From NCBI GenBank assembly GCA_030151845.1, contig JASLCM010000067.1, positions 1 through 9,830 of the forward strand: a stretch of 9,830 nt of DNA, read 5' to 3'. Source of the stretch: Bacteroides sp. (GTDB taxonomy: Bacteria > Bacteroidota > Bacteroidia > Bacteroidales > Bacteroidaceae). This document shows positions 1 through 6,832 of this stretch, piece after piece (the first letter of the stretch is position 1; each line of letters opens with the position of its first letter). The translations under genes were made by a program, and so were the position numbers. The notes under the pieces are model-generated. The model searched no databases. It worked only from the letters and a program-made list of their open reading frames with translations, and was not told the origin of the DNA.

Positions 1-1925
1 AGCCTAAAACAGAACGGATGATAGCTTTGGTTGATAGGTATCAAGAAGAGAGAGAACTTAGTTTACTTTTTGAAGAGCTGAACCGCGCCCCTAAACAACA
101 AGAGTTGGTCATGAAGTACATAGAGCTCTCTGGTTGGCTAACCAATAAAAAGCCTTTAGAAATAGCTAGGAAAAAACTACTTGATGAGGCTAACATCTCC
201 TCAGCTATCTGTACTGCTTTAGTAAAACGGGGTGTTTTCTATTGCTATTCTCAAAATAAGACAAGACTTGAAGATTTTTTGGAGGAGGTGGAAGTTGAGG
301 ATGCACATGAGTTAAGTGAGCCACAAGGGAGAGCTTATGAAGAAATAATATCTTCTTTTCAAGATAAAGATGTAACCTTGTTACATGGGGTTACTGCAAG
401 TGGTAAAACAGAGGTCTATATTAAGTTAATCGAGTATTTTTTGAAGCAGGGAAAACAGGTGCTCTACTTGCTTCCTGAAATAGCCTTAACAACACAAATT
501 ACTGCTCGGTTGAAACGTGTTTTTGGGAACCAACTAGGTGTTTACCACTCTAGATTTTCTGATGCAGAACGGGTAGAAGTTTGGATGAAGCAATTGAGTG
601 AATCTCCTTTTCAGGTGATATTGGGCGTTCGCTCCTCTGTTTTTCTCCCCTTTAAGAATTTGGGGCTAATCATTATCGACGAAGAGCATGAAACAACCTA
701 TAAACAACAAGACCCAGCACCACGCTACCATGCTCGTGATCTAAGTATTGTTTTAACTACGTTGCTGGGTGGTAAATCCTTACTAGGCACTGCAACTCCT
801 TCTATAGAGAGTTGGGATAATACTCAAAAAGGGAAATATGGACTTGTTCAATTAAGTGAGCGTTTTAAAGAGGTAAAACTACCTCATATTATACCTGTAG
901 ACATTAAAGAGTTGTTTCGAAAAAAACGAATGATAGGTCAGTTCTCTCCAGTTTTAGTAGAGCAAATGACCGAAGCATTTGAAAGAAAGGAGCAGGTTAT
1001 ACTTTTTCAAAATCGAAGGGGATATGCACCATTGATTGAGTGTACAGCTTGTGGGTGGGTGCCTAAATGCACCTCTTGCGATGTAAGCTTAACACTACAT
1101 AAGGGGCTAAATGTGCTAAGTTGTCACTATTGTGGACATACAGAAATACCTCCCCATAAATGTCCCTCCTGTGGAGGTGAAGAGTTGAGTCAACGGGGCT
1201 TTGGTACAGAACGAATAGAAGATGAGGTTAAACGAATTTTTCCTCAAGCGAGGTGTACACGTATGGATTTTGATACTACCCGAACTAAAAAAAGTTACGA
1301 GCAAATCATATCCTCTTTTCAATCGGGAGAGGCGAATGTATTAATAGGGACTCAGATGGTATCTAAGGGGCTCGATTTTGATAAGGTTAGTGTTGTTGGA
1401 ATACTGAATGCAGATACGATGTTAAACTACCCAGACTTTAGGTCGTATGAAAGAGCTTTTCAAATGATAGCTCAGGTGGCTGGTCGAGCAGGAAGGAAAG
1501 AGAAGCAAGGGATTGTGATTCTACAAACAAAAAGCATAGACCATCCTATAATCCAGCAGGTTATATCAAATGACTATGAAGGGATGGTGAGGGATCAACT
1601 GACCGAGCGGAGGTTGTTTAGTTATCCTCCTTATTTCCGACTTATCTATGTATACTTAAAACATCGTGATTCAGTTGTGTTGGATCGTGCTGCCAATTTG
1701 ATGGCAGGGAAACTGCGTTTAGTTTTTAACAACCGAGTTTTAGGCCCAGATAATCCTCCTGTAGCAAGGATACAAGGGTTGTATATAAAAAAGCTCGTTT
1801 TAAAGATAGAAACAGGTTCCTCTATAAAACAAGCTCGGTATAGTTTACGTATCATTCAAGAAGAGGTTATTCGCTCTCCAGGAGCAAAATCCCTTCAGGT
1901 TTATTACGACGTAGATCCCATGTAA
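1..1925 (+). CDS. priA: Primosomal protein N' (PriA helicase), 5'-truncated by window edge
   Basis: PriA is the 3'-to-5' superfamily 2 helicase that recognises stalled or collapsed replication forks and reloads the replisome. The frame stays open upstream of the first ATG (position 18) to the window edge (codons from position 3 read P-K-T-E-R), so that ATG is internal. Roughly 180 N-terminal residues, the 3'-DNA-binding domain, are missing. Numbering from the ATG at 18: a winged-helix region at about 25-78; Walker A GVTASGKT at 124-131; DEEH box at 221-224; GTATPS motif at 258-262; eight zinc-binding cysteines in pairs at 342/345, 351/354, 369/372 and 382/385; motif V around GTQMVSKG (444-451); motif VI QVAGRAGR (486-493). 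The C-terminal domain runs to residue 635. All helicase and zinc motifs are intact. The stop codon lies 2 nt from the stop of the convergent HD-domain gene. A T-rich run follows the stop, but with only a 4-bp stem before it, so I call no terminator. Confidence 0.97.
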   Translation, partial: PKTERMIALVDRYQEERELSLLFEELNRAPKQQELVMKYIELSGWLTNKKPLEIARKKLLDEANISSAICTALVKRGVFYCYSQNKTRLEDFLEEVEVEDAHELSEPQGRAYEEIISSFQDKDVTLLHGVTASGKTEVYIKLIEYFLKQGKQVLYLLPEIALTTQITARLKRVFGNQLGVYHSRFSDAERVEVWMKQLSESPFQVILGVRSSVFLPFKNLGLIIIDEEHETTYKQQDPAPRYHARDLSIVLTTLLGGKSLLGTATPSIESWDNTQKGKYGLVQLSERFKEVKLPHIIPVDIKELFRKKRMIGQFSPVLVEQMTEAFERKEQVILFQNRRGYAPLIECTACGWVPKCTSCDVSLTLHKGLNVLSCHYCGHTEIPPHKCPSCGGEELSQRGFGTERIEDEVKRIFPQARCTRMDFDTTRTKKSYEQIISSFQSGEANVLIGTQMVSKGLDFDKVSVVGILNADTMLNYPDFRSYERAFQMIAQVAGRAGRKEKQGIVILQTKSIDHPIIQQVISNDYEGMVRDQLTERRLFSYPPYFRLIYVYLKHRDSVVLDRAANLMAGKLRLVFNNRVLGPDNPPVARIQGLYIKKLVLKIETGSSIKQARYSLRIIQEEVIRSPGAKSLQVYYDVDPM

Positions 1926-1927
1926 AG

Positions 1928-3991
1928 CTACTTTTTATTTTGTAACTCAGGGTAACTGATGCGTGTATGGTAAATGGTTTTTAATTTATTCTTGAAAACC
2001 TCTTTAATGGTAGCAATATCTTGAAAGGTTATGGGGCAATCTTTAAAATAACCCTCTTCCACTTGACTATCTATAATTTTGTCAATAATAGCTGTGATTG
2101 TTTCATCGGTATATTCTGGCAAGCTTCTCGAAGCGGCTTCCACACCATCAGCCATCATCAATATCGCAGTCTCTTTCGAGAAAGGATTAGGACCAGGATA
2201 GGTAAACAGTTCATCGTTTGGTTGTTCATCGGGGTGTTCATTCATCCATGAGATATAGAAATACTTTGTTTTGCCTTTGCCATGATGTGTAGTTATAAAG
2301 TCTTTGATAGCCTTTGGTAAGTTGTTTTTATCGGCTAGCTTGATTCCGTCGAGAACGTGATTGATTACAACCTGTGCACTCTCTTCATAGCTTAAATTTT
2401 TATGCGGATTCACTTTTCCCGATTGATTTTCAGTGAAAAAAGCTGGATTTTCCATCTTTCCTATGTCGTGATAAAGTGCACCAGTACGAACAAGCTGGCT
2501 GTTTGCACCAATATGAATAGCAGCTTCTGCTGCTAAATTTGCCATCTGCATGGAGTGCTGAAAGGTTCCTGGAGCAACTTCCGACATTCGTCTTAACAAT
2601 GGACTATTTATATTAGAAAGTTCTACTAAGGTAACATTTGAGGTGAAGCCAAAGGTTTTCTCTAGGAGAAAGAGTAAGGGATAGGTAAACAAAAGTAAAA
2701 TACCATTAACAACAAAAAGAAGATAGGTGTTAAGGTTTAGCTTTGTTAAATCATTTTCAGTGATTAATTCAATACAGAGGTAAACAAGTGCATAGCTAAT
2801 AATAACTAGAAAAGCCGATCGAATTAGTTGGGAACGTTGGGAAAGCTCTTTTAAACTATAAATGGCAACCAAGCCTCCTATAGTTTGTAAAAGAATAAAG
2901 TCATGGGGATACCTAAGTATGATGGAACAGGTTAAAACAGTAACAAGATGAGCTATAAGAGCTGTTCTTGAATCTAGGAAAGTTCGAATAATAATAGGTA
3001 GCATAGCATAGGGGATAATATAAACATGAAAGATGTTCTTATCAACCATAATTGCTGTAATAATGCAATAAAATATGACGAGTAGGAAAAGCAAAAGAAG
3101 CGTTCTTTTTCTTTTGTAGTAATCTTTACGAAAGAGATCAATGTAGAGCATAAAGCAAAGCATCAGTATGCCAACAAATAGTGTTTGTCCTAGTAAAATA
3201 ACATGTTTCTGACTCTTTGTTTCACTGCGTTTGGTCGACTCTTTTGCAAGAGATTGCAGGATGTTGTAGGTGTGTGGAGTTACTATCTCTCCACGGTCTA
3301 TTATCTTCTGTCCACTTTGAACAATCCCACTTGCCCAAGAGATACTTTCAAGCATCTCTTTCTTAGCCGTTTCTGTGTGTTCTTTTTCATAGCTAAGGTT
3401 AGGCATGATATAATCGTTAATCGTAAACTGCCTAAGAATCTCTTTTTTATACTGTGCAGTGTCTGCATTTAGAATATATTCATAGGCATCTTTAACCGTG
3501 AATAACTCTTGAATATCTTTCTTGATAGCTAATTTTTCTTCAATAAGCATGATACTGTTAATGGTATCTGTTCGCAGTTGTGCTAGCTCATCGGAAGCTA
3601 TAACTCCCTTTTGATAGATTTCGTTTAGAAGACTTTTAATGTGGTTTAAATATTTTTTTTGAGATTTAGGCAATGCTCTCTCTCTACTATTTGCTTCAAG
3701 AGTTTCTAGAACTTTGCTCTGTACCTCTTCATCGAGTGTAAAATAGGGATAAAAAGACTTTAATAAGCTGTCTTGTTCCTGGTTAATAACCTTCTGATCC
3801 TTATAGATAGGGAAGTCAAAAGTGGCCATGAGCTGACCATACTTCCAAGGTTTGTTTACATCAAACTGATAGTTGAATTTACCGTCTCTAGGTAAGAAAT
3901 ATACGATTAATGCAACCGCCGATAAAAAGATTAAAACCTTGTATAATATATCCTTAAGTGGAATTCTATTTTTCTCTGAAGTGTAATGCAT
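1928..3991 (-). CDS. 7TM-HD family membrane phosphodiesterase (PgpH/YqfF-like, probable c-di-AMP hydrolase)
   Basis: The 687-residue protein has the domain order of PgpH proteins: a first membrane helix (about 16-33), a large extracytoplasmic 7TMR-HDED domain (about 35-262, ending in a conserved RGEIVTPHTY stretch), seven hydrophobic helices (about 263-285, 297-315, 320-337, 341-360, 365-380, 391-410, 422-443), then a cytoplasmic HD domain. Likely metal ligands are all present: H479, the HDIG motif H508-D509, H545, H569/H570 and D615. Their spacing resembles Listeria PgpH, which hydrolyses cyclic di-AMP. That substrate is inferred from the family, not shown here. The start at 3991 is favoured by an AGGA motif 6 nt upstream (3998-4001 on the minus strand), the best Shine-Dalgarno-like match at any start in the window, and by a promoter-like box at 4020-4027. 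The gene is monocistronic as far as seen, divergent from gltX and convergent with priA. Annotation as a generic HDIG-domain metalloprotein would be the cautious alternative. Confidence 0.93.
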   Translation of the reverse strand: MHYTSEKNRIPLKDILYKVLIFLSAVALIVYFLPRDGKFNYQFDVNKPWKYGQLMATFDFPIYKDQKVINQEQDSLLKSFYPYFTLDEEVQSKVLETLEANSRERALPKSQKKYLNHIKSLLNEIYQKGVIASDELAQLRTDTINSIMLIEEKLAIKKDIQELFTVKDAYEYILNADTAQYKKEILRQFTINDYIMPNLSYEKEHTETAKKEMLESISWASGIVQSGQKIIDRGEIVTPHTYNILQSLAKESTKRSETKSQKHVILLGQTLFVGILMLCFMLYIDLFRKDYYKRKRTLLLLFLLVIFYCIITAIMVDKNIFHVYIIPYAMLPIIIRTFLDSRTALIAHLVTVLTCSIILRYPHDFILLQTIGGLVAIYSLKELSQRSQLIRSAFLVIISYALVYLCIELITENDLTKLNLNTYLLFVVNGILLLFTYPLLFLLEKTFGFTSNVTLVELSNINSPLLRRMSEVAPGTFQHSMQMANLAAEAAIHIGANSQLVRTGALYHDIGKMENPAFFTENQSGKVNPHKNLSYEESAQVVINHVLDGIKLADKNNLPKAIKDFITTHHGKGKTKYFYISWMNEHPDEQPNDELFTYPGPNPFSKETAILMMADGVEAASRSLPEYTDETITAIIDKIIDSQVEEGYFKDCPITFQDIATIKEVFKNKLKTIYHTRISYPELQNKK

Positions 3992-4019
3992 GCTGTTTCC
4001 TGTTTAATATCGAAAAATA

Positions 4020-4027
4020 CAAATTTA
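4020..4027 (-). promoter_or_regulatory. Candidate -7 box for the HD phosphodiesterase gene
   Basis: On the minus strand this reads TAAATTTG, an exact match to the Bacteroidetes -7 consensus TAnnTTTG. It lies 28 nt upstream of the ATG, implying a 5' leader of about 20 nt. The position where a -33 TTTG box would sit holds only a T-run, so the upstream element is weak. It lies 24 nt from the divergent gltX box, so two polymerases could hardly bind at once. Confidence 0.5.
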
Positions 4028-4051
4028 ATGAATAGTATGGAAAAAAAAGCT

Positions 4052-4059
4052 TAATTTTG
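4052..4059 (+). promoter_or_regulatory. Candidate -7 box for the gltX-waaA operon
   Basis: The sequence TAATTTTG matches the Bacteroidetes -7 consensus TAnnTTTG exactly and lies 28 nt before the gltX ATG, which gives a leader of about 20 nt. No clear TTTG is seen 19-21 nt upstream. The box and the three bases after it (TAATTTTGCCG) are identical to the rpsU promoter at 9270-9280. Confidence 0.55.
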
Positions 4060-4087
4060 CCGTTGATTATAATTATAGAGAAACAAT

Positions 4088-5605
4088 ATGTCTGATAGAA
4101 AAGTTAGAGTTAGGTTTGCTCCAAGTCCAACAGGAGCGTTACACATTGGTGGAGTTCGTACAGCACTATATAATTATCTTTTTGCTAAACAGAACGATGG
4201 AGAGCTTATTTTTAGGATTGAAGATACAGATTCCAATCGTTTTGTTCCTGGAGCAGAAGAGTACATTTTAGAGTCATTTAAGTGGCTTAATATTCCGTTT
4301 GATGAAGGAGTCTCTTTTGGAGGAGAATATGGGCCGTACCGACAGTCAGAACGTAGAGCTATCTATAAAAAATATGTAAACGTCTTATTAGAAAATAAAA
4401 AAGCATATATCGCTTTTGACTCTGCCGAGGAGTTGGCTGCCAAACGAGAAGAGGTGGAAAACTTTCAATACGATGCTTCTACTCGTATGTCTATGAATAA
4501 CTCTCTTTCTCTCTCAGCAGAAGAGGTGGAGAGTAGGATAGCAAAGGGAGAGCAATATGTAGTTCGTTTCTTAGTAGAGCCTGGTAGAGATGTTGTTGTT
4601 AACGATATTATTCGTGGAGAGGTAACTATAAACTCCTCAATACTTGATGACAAGGTGTTGTATAAGTCGGCCGATGAATTACCTACCTATCACTTAGCAA
4701 ACATTGTAGACGATTACTTAATGCAAATATCTCATGTTATTCGTGGAGAAGAGTGGTTGCCTTCTGCCCCACTGCATGTTTTACTTTATGAAGCTTTTGG
4801 GTGGGCCGATGTTATGCCTAGGTTTGCTCATCTTCCATTATTGCTTAAACCAGAAGGAAATGGAAAACTAAGTAAAAGAGACGGTGACCGATTAGGTTTT
4901 CCTGTTTTTCCTCTTGAGTGGAAAGATCCTAAAACAGGTGATACTTCGAATGGCTTTAGAGAGCAAGGATACTTACCAGAAGCTGTAATTAACTTTTTAG
5001 CACTTTTAGGATGGAGCTCTGGGACCGATCAAGAGTTGTTTTCTATGGAGGAACTTATAAAATCTTTTGATTTAAATAGATGCAGTAAGTCGGGTGCTAA
5101 GTTCGACTATAAAAAGGCTGTTTGGTTTAACCACCAATACATTCAGAAAAAAAGTAACTCCGAATTGGCACAACTTTTCCTACCTATTCTAGAGGAAAAA
5201 GAGATAGTAACCTCACAAGAAAAGGTTGAAGCTGTAGTGGGTTTAGTTAAAGACAGGGTGTCGTTTATCCATGAACTTTGGGATGCTAGTAGTTTCTTTT
5301 TTGTTGCACCTGAGGAGTATGATGCAAAAACTGTTAAAAAACGCTGGAAAGAGGACTCTTCCGAGACCATGAGTCAGCTGGTTTCATTGCTTGAAGGGGT
5401 GGATGACTTTAGTGCAGAGAATCAAGAGAAAGTGGTTATAGAGTGGATTAATACCAATGAGCTAAAAATGGGCAAGGTGATGAATGCTTTCCGTTTAGCT
5501 ATAGTGGGAGAGAGTAAAGGACCTCATATGTTTGATATTACCTACATGATAGGCAAAGAAGAGACGATTGCTCGATTAAATAGAGCCATTAGTGAACTAA
5601 AATAG
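4088..5605 (+). CDS. gltX: Glutamyl-tRNA synthetase (class I)
   Basis: The enzyme attaches glutamate to tRNA-Glu in the cytoplasm using ATP. The 505-residue product shows the class I signatures: APSPTGALHIGG (residues 11-22, the HIGH motif at 19-22) and KLSKRDG (260-266, the KMSKS motif). RIEDTD at 43-48 and the VIRGEEW stretch at 217-223 are also typical. The Rossmann catalytic core spans about 5-310, followed by the helical anticodon-binding domain. Two features differ from E. coli GluRS. The zinc-binding cysteines near residue 100 are absent; the protein has a single cysteine, C332. The segment between the KLSKR motif and GYLPEA is 17 residues longer (29 against 12). I recall this extension from other Bacteroidetes GluRS proteins. 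One synthetase of this length fits the discriminating type, but whether it also charges tRNA-Gln cannot be read here. It is followed after 4 nt by waaA and probably cotranscribed with it. Confidence 0.97.
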   Translation: MSDRKVRVRFAPSPTGALHIGGVRTALYNYLFAKQNDGELIFRIEDTDSNRFVPGAEEYILESFKWLNIPFDEGVSFGGEYGPYRQSERRAIYKKYVNVLLENKKAYIAFDSAEELAAKREEVENFQYDASTRMSMNNSLSLSAEEVESRIAKGEQYVVRFLVEPGRDVVVNDIIRGEVTINSSILDDKVLYKSADELPTYHLANIVDDYLMQISHVIRGEEWLPSAPLHVLLYEAFGWADVMPRFAHLPLLLKPEGNGKLSKRDGDRLGFPVFPLEWKDPKTGDTSNGFREQGYLPEAVINFLALLGWSSGTDQELFSMEELIKSFDLNRCSKSGAKFDYKKAVWFNHQYIQKKSNSELAQLFLPILEEKEIVTSQEKVEAVVGLVKDRVSFIHELWDASSFFFVAPEEYDAKTVKKRWKEDSSETMSQLVSLLEGVDDFSAENQEKVVIEWINTNELKMGKVMNAFRLAIVGESKGPHMFDITYMIGKEETIARLNRAISELK

Positions 5606-5609
5606 AGAT

Positions 5610-6830
5610 ATGCTTTATAATCTAGCAATTATAATATACGACTTTTTTGTACATTTAGCTGCCCCTTTTAGTAGAAAGCCTCGCAAGATGATGAAGGGGC
5701 ACTGGGTTGTGTATGAGCTACTAAGACAGCAACGTGAACCAGATGCTTATTACATCTGGTTTCATGCAGCCTCATTAGGAGAATTTGAACAGGGACGTCC
5801 TCTTATAGAGGAAATCCGAAAGTTATACCCTAATTACAAAATTTTACTCACTTTTTTTTCTCCCTCAGGATATGAGGTGAGAAAACATTATAAAGGGGCA
5901 GATATTGTTTGCTACCTTCCTTTTGATAAACCAAGGAATGTTAAGAAGTTCTTAGATATAGCGAATCCGTGCATGGCTTTTTTTATAAAGTATGAATTCT
6001 GGAAAAACTATTTAGATGAGTTGCACGCAAGGAGAATTCCTGTATATAGCGTTTCCTCTATTTTTAGGAGAGAACAAATCTTTTTTCAATGGTACGGAGG
6101 AACTTACCGCAAGGTTTTGAAAAATTTTGATCATCTTTTTGTCCAAAATGAGGCCTCAAAGCGTTATCTTAATAAAATAGGCGTTACTCGCTCCACTGTA
6201 GTAGGGGATACCCGGTTTGATCGCGTGTTAGAGATAAAGGAAGAAGCTAAGAACTTACCTTTGGTTGAGGCTTTTAGTAAAAACCATTTTACACTTGTGG
6301 CGGGAAGTTCGTGGGCTCCAGATGAAGATCTTTTGATTAACTACTTTAATACACATCCCAACTGTAAGCTAATCATTGCCCCTCATGAAATAGATGAGAA
6401 TCATTTGGTGGAAATAGTATCTAAACTGAAGAGAACGCATGTACGTTATACAAAGGCGACGGAAGAGAATGTAGAGAAGGCCGATTGTTTGATTATAGAT
6501 TGCTTTGGGTTACTCTCTTCTATATACCGTTACGGTGAAGTAGCCTATGTTGGAGGAGGTTTTGGGGTAGGAATCCATAATATACTTGAGGCAGCAGTTT
6601 ATGGAGTTCCCGTTCTTTTTGGTCCAAAATTTCATAAATTTATGGAGGCAAAAGAGCTGATAGAGTGTAAAGGGGCCTACACGATTAAGGAGTATGAGGA
6701 GTTAGAACTATTGCTTAATCAGTTTTATGAGGATAAGAACTTGTTAAATGAGACAGGAAAAAACTCCCGACAGTATGTTGTTTCAAAGTCGGGAGCTACA
6801 AATAAGATCTTACAAATGATAAACTTTTAA
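5610..6830 (+). CDS. waaA: 3-deoxy-D-manno-octulosonic acid (Kdo) transferase
   Basis: WaaA (KdtA) transfers Kdo from CMP-Kdo to lipid A precursor at the inner face of the cytoplasmic membrane, an early step of lipopolysaccharide assembly. The 406-residue protein has an N-terminal hydrophobic anchor (about 3-20), then the glycosyltransferase N domain with HAASLGEFEQGRP (52-64; E58 is the likely catalytic base) and FIKYEFW (125-131), and a GT-B C domain with GDTRFDR (199-205), APHE (257-260) and a glycine-rich VGGGFG...HNILEA stretch (314-329) that forms the nucleotide-sugar site. Length and motifs fit the family. Whether it adds one or two Kdo residues cannot be told from sequence; many Bacteroidales carry a short Kdo core. 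The start lies 4 nt after the gltX stop, with only a weak GA-rich stretch before it. Its last codons (383-396) also contain, on the opposite strand, a probable terminator for the convergent operon. Confidence 0.95.
   Translation: MLYNLAIIIYDFFVHLAAPFSRKPRKMMKGHWVVYELLRQQREPDAYYIWFHAASLGEFEQGRPLIEEIRKLYPNYKILLTFFSPSGYEVRKHYKGADIVCYLPFDKPRNVKKFLDIANPCMAFFIKYEFWKNYLDELHARRIPVYSVSSIFRREQIFFQWYGGTYRKVLKNFDHLFVQNEASKRYLNKIGVTRSTVVGDTRFDRVLEIKEEAKNLPLVEAFSKNHFTLVAGSSWAPDEDLLINYFNTHPNCKLIIAPHEIDENHLVEIVSKLKRTHVRYTKATEENVEKADCLIIDCFGLLSSIYRYGEVAYVGGGFGVGIHNILEAAVYGVPVLFGPKFHKFMEAKELIECKGAYTIKEYEELELLLNQFYEDKNLLNETGKNSRQYVVSKSGATNKILQMINF
6758..6795 (-). terminator. Intrinsic terminator of the pepP-carbonic anhydrase operon, inside waaA
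   Basis: Read on the minus strand, CTCCCGAC (6795-6788) is followed by a 16-nt loop and its exact complement GTCGGGAG (6771-6764), then immediately by six Ts (6763-6758). This is an 8-bp stem with 6 G-C pairs plus a U-tract, the standard form of a factor-independent terminator. It begins 37 nt past the stop codon of the carbonic-anhydrase-like gene. The plus strand has no T-tract after the stem, so it should work in one direction only. Confidence 0.68.
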
Positions 6831-6832
6831 GA

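Noticed and set aside
347..1322. Repeated IISSFQ peptide in PriA (residues 110-115 and 430-435), with similar DNA at about 347-362 and 1305-1322
   Set aside because: The two copies fall in unrelated parts of the helicase and the surrounding sequence does not match; coincidence.
1690..1707. CTGCCA-ATTTGA-TGGCAG hairpin near the end of priA as a terminator for the convergent gene
   Set aside because: There is no T-tract after it on either strand and it is over 200 nt from the HD gene's stop. A 6-bp stem with a short loop is common by chance.
1911..1936. GTAG/CTAC stem followed by TTTTT just after priA as a terminator
   Set aside because: The stem is only 4 bp with a 13-nt loop, too weak for an intrinsic terminator.
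3203..3472. An 89-codon plus-strand open frame inside the HD phosphodiesterase gene
   Set aside because: It is antisense to a well-supported gene over its whole length, is Cys/Phe-rich in the manner of shadow frames and has no start signal. The same reasoning removes the short antisense frames in priA (1116-1322, 1646-1855), in gltX (4465-4653, 5143-5370) and at 2021-2251.
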